A stretch of 64,000 bases of DNA. It comes from Caldatribacterium sp051549785 (GTDB lineage Bacteria > Atribacterota > Atribacteria > Atribacterales > Caldatribacteriaceae). Made by a program: the position numbers and the translations under genes. A model generated the notes under the pieces. It ran no database searches and was not told the origin of the DNA. It saw only the letters and a program-made list of their open reading frames with translations. This document shows positions 8,079-15,763 of this stretch, piece after piece. The stretch is from NCBI RefSeq assembly GCF_051549785.1, contig NZ_CP189974.1:1612001-1676000 (forward strand), written 5' to 3'. Each line of letters opens with the position of its first letter. The first letter of the stretch is position 1.

Positions 8079-8107
8079 TTTATACCATCTCAGAGCTTTT
8101 CCGTCAA
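8079..8107 (-). promoter_or_regulatory. Sigma-A promoter of the trp operon
   Basis: TTGACG (8107-8102), a 17-base spacer and TATAAA (8084-8079) on the minus strand. The predicted transcript starts near 8072, about 290 bases before trpE, and includes the whole T-box. Confidence 0.88.
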
Positions 8108-8237
8108 GAGAACACGAGAGGAAATTCAAGGCTTCCCACGGCTTCCGGGGCAGGAACGCACTCAGAAAGCGGTGTTCCGGGAATAACTCCACTGGTCCCC
8201 GGTTGTATACCCGCAAAACTCCTGGGAGGGTTGAAGA

Positions 8238-8780
8238 ATGCGTAGCTTTCAGGCCAGTATCTCACTGTCTGTCATGCTTATCCTCTGGATTTTCGTAATC
8301 CCGGCCTGGTCGCTTGAGATAGGAAGCGTGGTTCCTTCCTTTACGGTCGTCTCTCCCGACGGAGAGCTCCTCGGTCGGGAACAGCTTCTGGGGAAACTCA
8401 GTGTGATTTTCTACGACATCCGTTTCACCGCCTCCTCCAATAACGACCTCAAGTACGCCCTTGCGGACCTCCGTAACGCACATCCCTTGCTCCTTGAGGA
8501 CCTCCAGGTTTTCCAGATCGTTGACGCTTCAAGCGCCAACTTCTTCACCCGGAGCATCTGGAAAAGGAAGATTAGGGAAAACGCCCGAAGATACGGTATC
8601 ACCATCTATGCCGACTGGAGCGGGAAAATGCGCCGCGACTTCGGTTTCCATCCCAAGCTGAGTAACGTCCTCGTTGTTGATGCCCAGGGGGTGGTGTGTT
8701 ACGTTTTCTTTGGAAAGGTCCCCGAAAGCGAAAGGAACGCACTCTTTACCCTTTTGCTCAAGCTGGGAGAGAGCACATAA
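8238..8780 (+). CDS. Exported thioredoxin-fold protein without a CXXC motif (YtfJ/redoxin-like)
   Basis: 180 residues. An N-terminal hydrophobic segment (about residues 8-24, ending PAWS) looks like a signal peptide. The body follows a redoxin pattern: GSVVPSFTVVSPDGELLGREQL, then VIFYDIRFTASSNNDL where peroxiredoxins and thioredoxins have their Cys motif, then YADWSGKMRRDFGF and NVLVVDAQG. No cysteine is at the active position, so it probably does not do thiol redox chemistry; YtfJ-type proteins are similar in lacking it. Start ATG has GGGAGGG 7 bases upstream. It is alone on the plus strand, divergent from the trp operon. Function unknown. Confidence 0.7.
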   Translation: MRSFQASISLSVMLILWIFVIPAWSLEIGSVVPSFTVVSPDGELLGREQLLGKLSVIFYDIRFTASSNNDLKYALADLRNAHPLLLEDLQVFQIVDASSANFFTRSIWKRKIRENARRYGITIYADWSGKMRRDFGFHPKLSNVLVVDAQGVVCYVFFGKVPESERNALFTLLLKLGEST

Positions 8781-9042
8781 GCGCGACATTTCTCGCTGGC
8801 CTGAGAGTTCCGCGGGCCTATTCCCCTGCGCAGAGAAACCTCGTAATCTCGAAAACTCCTGGCGTTAAATCTGGCACACCCTATTCTTTGAGGTTCCTCC
8901 CGTCCACTCCTCCGAGAGATTCTCTGCCTCTTGAGGACCGTCTGGATGGCCTTCTCTCTTCATTGCGAAGGTAGTTGGAGGGCGCGTTTCAGCAGGACCC
9001 ACGGGTTCACCCGGGCGGCCTCACCGTTTGCCCCCAGGGCTT

Positions 9043-9066
9043 CGTAGAAAGTGAATGCTTTCTACG
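9043..9066. repeat. Perfect 9-bp inverted repeat inside recombinase debris
   Basis: CGTAGAAAG, a six-base TGAATG loop and CTTTCTACG. There is no T-run, so it is not an intrinsic terminator. It lies at the 5' edge of the recognisable tyrosine recombinase remnant and may be a deletion scar, a recombination half-site pair or chance. Confidence 0.5.
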
Positions 9067-9420
9067 ACGTGGACTGAGAGCGGGGACCATCACCGTCACC
9101 CAGGGCCTCACCACCTTGACTCGGGGAGTCATCGTGCAGGAATCGAAAACCAAAAGCGGGAAGCGCACCGTTCCCCTGCTTCCTGAGGTGGTGGAAGAGT
9201 TCAAAGCCTGGCGGAAGAAGTGGCTCGAGGAAAAGCTCGCTTTAGGCCTGACTGGCCAGGAACCGATCTGGTCTCCCTTCTGAGGTCCATACCGTCATCT
9301 ACCCCAGGAACTCCTGGGCCATGCCTCGATTTCCTTAACACTTGACACCTACAGTAAAGTCCTTCCGAGCCTCAAAGAGCGGGCAGCGGAGAGGCTTCGT
9401 GGGTTTCTTTCCTTGAGCCG
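9061..9420 (+). pseudogene. Decayed tyrosine recombinase (phage-type integrase) remnant
   Basis: Pieces of a tyrosine recombinase catalytic domain survive in different frames. First comes DVD, then after a shift AGTITVTQGLTTL and VIVQESKTKSGKRTVPLL, which match the integrase segment 'GTITV...KTKSGRRTVPL', followed by EVVEEFKAWRKKW and LALG to a stop at 9283. After a gap and shift, QELLGHASISLTLDTYSKVLP (about 9302-9364) is the C-terminal block with the catalytic Gly-His and the nucleophile Tyr. The intervening Arg-His box is missing and the N-terminus is not recognisable. The remnant runs towards the 3' end of tRNA-Trp, a common integration target. The rest of 8781-9508 shows nothing I can assign. 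Confidence 0.8.
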
Positions 9421-9508
9421 TTGTGAAACGAATTGGCGTTGCTGTCACATTGCTGTCAAAGTGGGGTTTTGCGGAATGGGCAGGTGGATGAAAGCCTTAA
9501 AAAAAACC

Positions 9509-9585
9509 TGGCAGGCCCGGCAGGATTCGAACCTGCAACCCCCGGATTTGGAATCCGGTACTCTGGCCGTTAGAGCTACGGGCCT
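9509..9585 (-). tRNA. tRNA-Trp (anticodon CCA)
   Basis: A cloverleaf can be drawn with acceptor AGGCCCG/CGGGCCT, anticodon stem-loop CCGGA-TTCCAAA-TCCGG with CCA at the centre, and T-arm GGTTCGAATCC. Discriminator G and an encoded CCA are at 9512-9509. An eight-T run follows the 3' end. The G discriminator matches the TGGC of the trp T-box. Confidence 0.97.
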
Positions 9586-9595
9586 GCACAGCTTG

Positions 9596-9624
9596 AGTAT
9601 ACCTCAACGGACCTCGCGGTGCAA
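9596..9624 (-). promoter_or_regulatory. Candidate promoter for tRNA-Trp inside rpmG
   Basis: TTGCAC (9624-9619), 17 bases, TATACT (9601-9596) on the minus strand, overlapping the last codons of rpmG. The predicted start is only a few bases before the mature tRNA 5' end. The tRNA may also be cotranscribed with tuf-rpmG. Confidence 0.55.
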
Positions 9625-9753
9625 GGTGTGTTTGCGGCAGAAAGGACAGTATTTTCGGAACTCCAGACGCCCAGTCTTTTTACTCTTGTTCTTGCTCCCC
9701 TGGTAGTTCCTCCGCTTGCACTCTGTGCACTCAAAGGTGATGATTTCCGACAC
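9604..9753 (-). CDS. rpmG: 50S ribosomal protein L33
   Basis: 49 residues, starting MSEIITFECTECKRRNYQGS and ending CPFCRKHTLHREVR. It keeps two CxxC pairs (ECTEC and CPFC), the zinc-binding form of L33. The start is GTG with GGAGGT eight bases upstream. It lies between tuf and tRNA-Trp, the usual place for rpmG in many bacteria. Confidence 0.95.
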   Translation of the reverse strand: MSEIITFECTECKRRNYQGSKNKSKKTGRLEFRKYCPFCRKHTLHREVR

Positions 9754-9766
9754 CGCTTAAGACCTC

Positions 9767-10969
9767 CTACTCAATGATTTCCGTAACCACTCCGGCACCA
9801 ACCGTTCTTCCTCCCTCACGGATGGCAAAGCGCAAGCCCTTCTCCATGGCCACAGGGTAGATGAGCTTCACCTCGAGGTTAGCGTTGTCCCCGGGCATGA
9901 CCATCTCCACTCCCTGGGGGAGCTTGATCTCTCCGGTGACATCGGTAGTCCGGAAGTAGAACTGGGGACGGTAGCCACTGAAGAAGGGGGTGTGCCGGCC
10001 ACCCTCCTCTTTGGTGAGGACGTAGACCTCAGCCTTGAAGTGGGTGTGGGGGGTGATGGTTCCGGGAGCTGCGAGAACCTGACCCCGCTCCACCTCTTTC
10101 TTCTCAATGCCCCGCAAAAGCACGCCGATGTTGTCTCCGGCCTGGGCCTCATCGAGGACCTTGCGGAACATCTCAATGCCCGTGACCACGGTCTTCTTGA
10201 TCTCATGGGAGAGCCCCACGATCTCCACAGGGTCTCCAAGCTTCAGGGTTCCCCGCTCCACTCTCCCGGTGACCACGGTGCCTCTCCCGGTGATGGAGAA
10301 GACGTCCTCAATGGGCATGAGGAAGGGCTTGTCGAGTTCCCGGACTGGGAGGGGGAAGTAGGTGTCCATGGCGTCGAGGAGGTTCCAGATCCCTCCGCAC
10401 CACTGACACTCCCGCTTGCCGCAGCCACACTCCAGAGCTTTCAGGGCACTGCCGGTGACGACGGGAACCTCGTCTCCGGGGAACTCGTAGCGGTTGAGGA
10501 GGTCCCGGACTTCCATCTCCACGAGTTCCAAGAGCTCCGGGTCATCGACCATGTCGACTTTATTCATGAAGACGATGATGTAGGGGACACCGACCTGACG
10601 GGAGAGGAGAATGTGTTCCCGGGTCTGGGGCATGGGGCCATCGGCAGCAGAGACCACGAGGACTGCCCCATCCATCTGGGCCGCACCGGTGATCATGTTC
10701 TTCACGTAGTCGGCATGCCCCGGGCAGTCGATGTGGGCGTAGTGGCGCTTCTCCGTCTCGTACTCCACATGGGCAATGGCGATGGTGATCCCTCGCTCCC
10801 GTTCCTCAGGAGCCTTGTCGATCTGCTCAAAAGGGGTGTACTTGGCAAGACCGTGCTTGGAGAGGACCAGGGTGATGGCGGCGGTGAGGGTGGTCTTCCC
10901 ATGGTCCACGTGTCCAATGGTCCCGACGTTAATATGGGGCTTTTTCCTTTCGAACTTCTGCTTGGCCAT
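9767..10969 (-). CDS. tuf: Translation elongation factor Tu, with a four-cysteine insertion
   Basis: 400 residues with all GTPase motifs: GHVDHGKT (19-26), the switch I region ending RGITI, DCPGH (81-85), NKVD (136-139) and SAL (174-176). Domains 2 and 3 follow normally and end GAGVVTEIIE. The unusual part is at residues 181-191, CGCGKRECQWC, inserted after SALKALE, where most EF-Tu proteins have a short acidic loop; Cys181, 183, 188 and 191 could bind a metal. It is downstream of three tRNA genes and upstream of rpmG, and is probably cotranscribed with the tRNAs from the promoter at 11283-11311. Confidence 0.97.
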   Translation of the reverse strand: MAKQKFERKKPHINVGTIGHVDHGKTTLTAAITLVLSKHGLAKYTPFEQIDKAPEERERGITIAIAHVEYETEKRHYAHIDCPGHADYVKNMITGAAQMDGAVLVVSAADGPMPQTREHILLSRQVGVPYIIVFMNKVDMVDDPELLELVEMEVRDLLNRYEFPGDEVPVVTGSALKALECGCGKRECQWCGGIWNLLDAMDTYFPLPVRELDKPFLMPIEDVFSITGRGTVVTGRVERGTLKLGDPVEIVGLSHEIKKTVVTGIEMFRKVLDEAQAGDNIGVLLRGIEKKEVERGQVLAAPGTITPHTHFKAEVYVLTKEEGGRHTPFFSGYRPQFYFRTTDVTGEIKLPQGVEMVMPGDNANLEVKLIYPVAMEKGLRFAIREGGRTVGAGVVTEIIE

Positions 10970-11005
10970 AGGGTATCCTCCTTGTAGCGATCTAAAAAAG
11001 AAAAG

Positions 11006-11080
11006 TGGAGCCTACGACCGGGATCGAACCGGTGACCTCACCCTTACCAAGGGTGCGCTCTACCACTGAGCTACGCAGGC
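11006..11080 (-). tRNA. tRNA-Thr (anticodon GGT)
   Basis: Acceptor GCCTGCG/CGTAGGC, anticodon arm CACCC-TTGGTAA-GGGTG, discriminator T and an encoded CCA. It lies immediately upstream of tuf. Confidence 0.96.
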
Positions 11081-11088
11081 TTCTATTC

Positions 11089-11176
11089 TGGTGGGGAGGG
11101 TAGGATTCGAACCTACGTAGGCTATTCAGCCGACGGATCTACAGTCCGCTCCTTTTGGCCACTCAGGCACCTCCCC
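11089..11176 (-). tRNA. tRNA-Tyr (anticodon GTA)
   Basis: Acceptor GGGGAGG/CCTCCCC, anticodon arm CGGAC-TGTAGAT-CCG, and a long variable arm as expected for tyrosine. Discriminator A and encoded CCA. Confidence 0.96.
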
Positions 11177-11182
11177 ACACAC

Positions 11183-11258
11183 TGGAGCCGGTGATCCGAC
11201 TCGAACGGACGACCTGCTGATTACAAGTCAGCTGCTCTACCAGCTGAGCTACACCGGC
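11183..11258 (-). tRNA. tRNA-Thr (anticodon TGT)
   Basis: Acceptor GCCGGTG/CACCGGC, anticodon arm CTGAC-TTGTAAT-CAG, discriminator T and encoded CCA. It is first in the Thr-Tyr-Thr-tuf transcript. Confidence 0.96.
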
Positions 11259-11282
11259 AAGAACGCCCTTTGCGCGAGCATA

Positions 11283-11311
11283 AATATACCCAAAGGACAA
11301 AGCAGTGTCAA
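11283..11311 (-). promoter_or_regulatory. Sigma-A promoter of the tRNA-Thr/Tyr/Thr-tuf transcript
   Basis: TTGACA (11311-11306), a 17-base spacer and TATATT (11288-11283), the best consensus match in the window, 25 bases before the first tRNA. It probably drives tRNA-Thr, tRNA-Tyr, tRNA-Thr, tuf, rpmG and tRNA-Trp. Confidence 0.93.
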
Positions 11312-11340
11312 GGGTTTTCTGGAATAAAGAATTTGGCTCG

Positions 11341-11808
11341 TCAGCGAATGCCCCGAACCTTAACGACGAGTTCTACTTCAACCGGTGCCCCAAGCGGCAA
11401 CCCCTGTACCCCCACGGCAGAACGGGCGTGCCTCCCCCTCTCGCCAAAAAGCGCCAGGAGGAGGTCTGAAGCACCGTTGAGAACCCTGGGCTGCTCGGTG
11501 AACCCCTCACTTGAAGCCACGAATCCGGTGAGCTTTACAACCTGCTCTATCTCCTCCAGGGTTCCTACGATACCTTCCACCACGCTCAGGCAGTTGAGAA
11601 CACAGAGCTTCGCCGCCTCATACCCTTCCGCAACCGTGAGTTCCTCCCCAACCCTTCCCCGGTAACGGAGCTCCCCCTGCCAGAGAGGGAGCTGTCCTGA
11701 GGTCCACACGAAATCCCCCACAAGAAGACCAGGAACATATGCCCCCACGGGTCTTGGTGGAGGGGGCAAGACATACCCAAGCTCGGCAAGCCGCTCTCGA
11801 ATGCTCAT
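11341..11808 (-). CDS. RidA/YjgF/YER057c-family protein
   Basis: 155 residues, a chorismate-mutase-like trimeric fold. It has DFVWTSGQLP near the N-terminus, the conserved Arg in RSAVGVQGLPLGAPVEVE and a family-like C-terminus. The classic RidA deaminates reactive enamine/imine intermediates from PLP enzymes. This protein is longer than canonical RidA (about 128) and has GVQGL in place of the usual VAxLP, so it belongs to a sister Rid group whose substrate is not known. Divergent from malQ. Confidence 0.85.
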   Translation of the reverse strand: MSIRERLAELGYVLPPPPRPVGAYVPGLLVGDFVWTSGQLPLWQGELRYRGRVGEELTVAEGYEAAKLCVLNCLSVVEGIVGTLEEIEQVVKLTGFVASSEGFTEQPRVLNGASDLLLALFGERGRHARSAVGVQGLPLGAPVEVELVVKVRGIR

Positions 11809-11879
11809 TTTTGTCTTCTCCTTTCCTTTCTTCCTGCTCCCTTATATAATAATCTCCAAAAAGCCACCGGGAAAGGACC

Positions 11880-13916
11880 ATGATGCAGGAAGAGCACCTC
11901 AGAACCCTTGCTTCAATATACGGAATCGCCACAGAGTACTGGAATATCCGGGGGGAGAGGATTCAGGTTCCCCGAAAGACCCTCGTGGCGCTTCTACGGG
12001 CAATGGGGGTTGAGGATTTCTCCCCGGAAGGTCTGCGCGAGACTGCTGCTTTAGCAAGAGCACAAAAGAGCGCCCTTGATTTTGCGGTTCGCATTTTGAG
12101 GCGAAGAACAAAAAGACTCCGGGTGCCTCCTTCCTTTGTCGGGGGAGAGGCACGCATCAGCAACGAGCATGGGGAAGTGGTGTTCCGTTCGCGCGTTACC
12201 TCTCCTCTTCTCTCCGTGACCCTCCCCCCGGAATGCCCATGGGGGTACTACAACCTCACCATTGCCTCTTCGAACGGGGAATTCTCGTCGCTTCTCATCC
12301 TCTCTCCCCTAAAGGCTTACCTCCCTCCTGAGAGAATCTGGGGTATTCACGGAGCGCTCTTTGCCCTGACCACCGGGAGGAACCAGGGCATCGGGGACCT
12401 CAGGGATTTAAAGGACCTTCAGGATCTTGTGGTACGTGCTGGAGGACACTTCCTGGGTCTTCTTCCCCTTCATCTCATGCCCAAGGATGGTCCCCAGGGG
12501 ATCAGTCCCTATTCCGCTTTCTCGCGGCGACTCTTTGACCCCATCTACCTTCCCCTCGATGAGGTCCTCCTGCTCTTTCCGGGGCTTTCCCTTCCCCTTC
12601 CTCCGGATCCTGATCCTTCGGGGAATCTCATCGACTATGAACTGGTCTGGCGGGAAAAAGACCGTTTCCTCCGGAAGGTTTTCCGGCACTTCTTCGAGAA
12701 GCGAACGGAGACCTTTGCTGCCCTCTGGGGGGAATTCCAGAATTTCTTGGACTGCGAAAAAGACCGGGTGATCTGGGCATCGCTGTACCAGGCCATCGCC
12801 TCTGAGGCAGGACCGAACTGGCGGAAGTGGCCCGCTCCTCTTCGGGAAAGGAACGAGAAAGCCCTGAGAGACTTTTTCCAGACTCACGAGCAGGACGTTC
12901 TCTATTTTGCTTCCCTCGAGTGGCTCATGCATCGCTTTCTGGAGAGTATCACAGAGAAGTACCGCATCCTCTGCTTCGATATCCCGGTGGGTTGTGCACC
13001 TTCAGGGATTGAGAGCTGGCTCTGCCAGGAAAGACTGGCTTTCGATTTCACCGTAGGGGCACCTCCTGACGATTTCTCTCCCGAGGGGCAGAACTGGGGA
13101 TTCCACCCCTTTTCTCCCCGGAAGATTCGGGAAAACCGGTATGCCGACTTCATTGCCCTTCTCCGGGACAACATGCGCTTTGCCCGCTTTGTGCGCCTTG
13201 ACCACATCATGGGGCTTAAGAGGCTTTTCTGGATTCCCGAGGGCGGCAAACCTTCTGAGGGAACGTACGTTCAGTATCCTTTCCGGGAGCTCCTTGCCAT
13301 CCTCACCCTGGAAAGCGTGAAGAATGGGGTCGTCCTCATTGGTGAGGACTTAGGAACCGTTCCACGCTTTTTGCGCAGTGTCCTGAGAAGGTCTGCCATG
13401 CTCTCAACCCGGGTGTTCTACTTTGAACGAGAAGATTCGTCACCACGCCATCCCCAGGAGTATCCCAGAGAAAGTTACGCCACCCTAAACACCCACGACA
13501 TGCCACCTTTTCTGGCATTCCTCGAGGGAAGAGATATCCTTCTCCGGAAGGACCTGGGAATCTTCACGCCCGAGCAGGCTGCCGTACTCCTTGAGGATCG
13601 GAAGCATTTCTTGGAGGAATGCTTGAAAAAACTCCGGGAATGGGGATTTCTCCAGGAAGACAACCCTACACCGCAGGCGTTGCTTTTTGCCCTCTTTCGG
13701 TTCCTTGCCGCAACGCCTTCCCGAGTCGTTTCGGTGAGCCTTGACGACCTCCTTGAGAGCACCACACAGGTGAACCTCCCAGGGACCGTTGAGGAGTACC
13801 CGAACTGGCGATGCCGGCTACCCCTGCGCTGGGAAAGGCTCAAGGAGCGACTGACTTACCTTGCCACCGTTTTTTCTTTCGAGGGAGGAAAGGCTGACGA
13901 TGCCCAGAGTCTATGA
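11880..13916 (+). CDS. malQ: 4-alpha-glucanotransferase (GH77, MalQ type with N-terminal extension)
   Basis: 678 residues. About 150 N-terminal residues form the extra domain found in long MalQ enzymes (WNIRGERIQVPRKTLVALLRAMGV). The GH77 barrel follows: GIGDLRDLKD, SPYSAFSRRLFDPIY, RLDHIMGLKRLFWIP with the nucleophile Asp, LIGEDLGTVP with the acid/base Glu, and LNTHDMPPF with the transition-state His-Asp. It disproportionates maltodextrins in glycogen or starch use. Tandem ATG codons at 11880/11883 follow AAGGA. TATAAT at 11845-11850 is a possible -10 with a poor -35. mnmG overlaps its 3' end. Confidence 0.94.
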   Translation: MMQEEHLRTLASIYGIATEYWNIRGERIQVPRKTLVALLRAMGVEDFSPEGLRETAALARAQKSALDFAVRILRRRTKRLRVPPSFVGGEARISNEHGEVVFRSRVTSPLLSVTLPPECPWGYYNLTIASSNGEFSSLLILSPLKAYLPPERIWGIHGALFALTTGRNQGIGDLRDLKDLQDLVVRAGGHFLGLLPLHLMPKDGPQGISPYSAFSRRLFDPIYLPLDEVLLLFPGLSLPLPPDPDPSGNLIDYELVWREKDRFLRKVFRHFFEKRTETFAALWGEFQNFLDCEKDRVIWASLYQAIASEAGPNWRKWPAPLRERNEKALRDFFQTHEQDVLYFASLEWLMHRFLESITEKYRILCFDIPVGCAPSGIESWLCQERLAFDFTVGAPPDDFSPEGQNWGFHPFSPRKIRENRYADFIALLRDNMRFARFVRLDHIMGLKRLFWIPEGGKPSEGTYVQYPFRELLAILTLESVKNGVVLIGEDLGTVPRFLRSVLRRSAMLSTRVFYFEREDSSPRHPQEYPRESYATLNTHDMPPFLAFLEGRDILLRKDLGIFTPEQAAVLLEDRKHFLEECLKKLREWGFLQEDNPTPQALLFALFRFLAATPSRVVSVSLDDLLESTTQVNLPGTVEEYPNWRCRLPLRWERLKERLTYLATVFSFEGGKADDAQSL

Positions 13917-15762
13917 CGTCATCGTCGTTGGCGGAGGACACGCCGGATGTGAAGCGGCCTCTGCTGCAGCGAAGATGGGACTCAGAACGCTCCTTGTCAC
14001 CATGTCCATCCACCACATTGCCCTTATGCCCTGCAATCCTGCCATCGGTGGCCCGGGGAAGGGCCACGTGGTTCGTGAAGTCGATGCCTTAGGGGGACTC
14101 ATGGCCAGAGTAACGGATGAGTGTACCATCCACATCAAACGGGTCAACACCGGCAAGGGACCTGCGGTCCAGACGCTTCGGGCCCAGACGAAGCGGGATC
14201 TCTACAGCCTTACCATGCGACGGTACCTTGAAGCCCTGCCAAATCTCTTCCTCTTTGAGGGAGAGGTTGAAGACATTCTCCTTGAAAGCAACGGCTCGGT
14301 GAAGGGAGTTCGGGTCAAACACGGAACGGAGTTCCTCGCCAAAGCGGTTGTAGTCTGTGCTGGGACGTTTCTCAACGGCGTCATCCGTATCGGAGAGCTC
14401 TCATACCCTGCGGGTCGCCGGGGGGAGTTCCCCGCCCAGGCCCTCAGCCAGGCGCTGAGGAGACTCGGACTGCAACTTGGGAGGCTGAACACCTGCACCC
14501 CCCCACGGCTTGACCGAAGGACAGTGGATTTCTCCAGCATGGAAGAGCAGAAAAGCGACGAGGAACCGCTCTGCTTCTCCTACGACACTCCTCCCCGTGT
14601 CTACGAGGGACAGTCGGTGTTCATCACCCGAACGACGAAAACAACCTGTGACATCATCAGGGCCAATTTCCATCGCTCACCCCTCCTTTATACGATCTCG
14701 GAGAGCTCTCCCGTTCGCGAGTGCCCCTCCATCGAAGACAAGGTCTACCGGTTCCCCGAAAAGGACCAGCACCTCATCTTCATCGAACCTGAAGGAGAGG
14801 ACACTAACGAGGTCTACGCCCAGGGGATTTTCACCTCCCTCCCTGAAGACGTCCAGTGGATGGTTGTACGGTCCATCCCCGGCCTTGAAAACGCCCACAT
14901 CGTTCGCCCGGGATACGGGATTGAGTACGACTACGTTCTCCCCACGCAACTCTACCCTTCACTTGAGTGTAAGCACATCCCCGGACTCTTCTTAGCCGGG
15001 CAAATCAACGGAACCTCGGGCTACGAGGAGGCTGCAGGCCAGGGAATCCTTGCGGGGATCAATGCAGGAAGGTACGTCCAGGGCAAGCCTCCACTCATCC
15101 TCAGGCGGGATGAAAGTTACATCGGAGTCATGGTGGACGACCTGGTGACAAAGGGGGTCACGGAACCCTACAGGTTGCGCACGGGCAAGGTTGAATATCG
15201 CCTTTTCGTCCGTCACGACAACGCCCACTACCGGCTTTCCCGGTACGCCTACGAGGTGGGGACCATTCCGCGGGAACGGTACGCCAGGATCCTCGAAGAA
15301 AAGCGACAGATTGAGGAAGAAATAGAGCGGCTGCACCATCTGACCATTGCCCCAACACCGGAGCTCAACGCCCTCCTCGAAAAGAAAGGCATGCCTCCTC
15401 TGAGGGAATCGGTGAAGGCTGCAAGTCTCCTTGCCCGACCCTCGATCACCTACGGAGATCTTGCGCCCTTTGACCCCTCAAGACCCTCTTTACCTCCCCG
15501 GGTCATCGAGGAGGTCGAAATCGAGATCAAGTACAAAGGCTATATGGATCGGCAGAGGCGGCAGATCGAGGAGTTCCGGAAGCTCGAAAGCAAAATCATC
15601 CCACCCGGATTTGATTTTTCCAAGGTCAGGGGTCTCTCACGGGAAGCCCAGGAACGCCTCACAAAGGTACGCCCTGGAACCCTGGGACAGGCTGCCCGGG
15701 TTCCAGGGGTCACCCCATCGGACATCATGGTGCTTCTTGCCCATCTCTCCCAGGAACGATAG
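13900..15762 (+). CDS. mnmG: tRNA uridine-5-carboxymethylaminomethyl modification enzyme MnmG (GidA)
   Basis: About 620 residues. With MnmE it installs cmnm5/nm5 groups on U34 of tRNAs ending in A/G. The FAD-binding Rossmann motif VVGGGHAGCEAA is at the N-terminus, followed by MPCNPAIGGPGKGH, the second dinucleotide region and the signature TSGYEEAAGQGILAGINA near residue 370. The C-terminal helical domain ends LLAHLSQER. ATG at 13900 is preceded by GGGAGGAAAGG and overlaps malQ by 17 bases; an in-frame extension to 13861 adds only malQ-derived residues. Its stop is one base from the glnA stop. Confidence 0.96.
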   Translation: MPRVYDVIVVGGGHAGCEAASAAAKMGLRTLLVTMSIHHIALMPCNPAIGGPGKGHVVREVDALGGLMARVTDECTIHIKRVNTGKGPAVQTLRAQTKRDLYSLTMRRYLEALPNLFLFEGEVEDILLESNGSVKGVRVKHGTEFLAKAVVVCAGTFLNGVIRIGELSYPAGRRGEFPAQALSQALRRLGLQLGRLNTCTPPRLDRRTVDFSSMEEQKSDEEPLCFSYDTPPRVYEGQSVFITRTTKTTCDIIRANFHRSPLLYTISESSPVRECPSIEDKVYRFPEKDQHLIFIEPEGEDTNEVYAQGIFTSLPEDVQWMVVRSIPGLENAHIVRPGYGIEYDYVLPTQLYPSLECKHIPGLFLAGQINGTSGYEEAAGQGILAGINAGRYVQGKPPLILRRDESYIGVMVDDLVTKGVTEPYRLRTGKVEYRLFVRHDNAHYRLSRYAYEVGTIPRERYARILEEKRQIEEEIERLHHLTIAPTPELNALLEKKGMPPLRESVKAASLLARPSITYGDLAPFDPSRPSLPPRVIEEVEIEIKYKGYMDRQRRQIEEFRKLESKIIPPGFDFSKVRGLSREAQERLTKVRPGTLGQAARVPGVTPSDIMVLLAHLSQER

Positions 15763-15763
15763 G

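Noticed and set aside
9413..9706. Plus-strand frame reading through tRNA-Trp
   Set aside because: It is the tail of the decayed integrase frame running across the antisense strand of a tRNA and rpmG; the part after about 9420 has no protein-like character.
9992..10987. 331-codon plus-strand open frame opposite tuf
   Set aside because: Antisense shadow of the highly biased tuf codons; no ribosome site or family resemblance.
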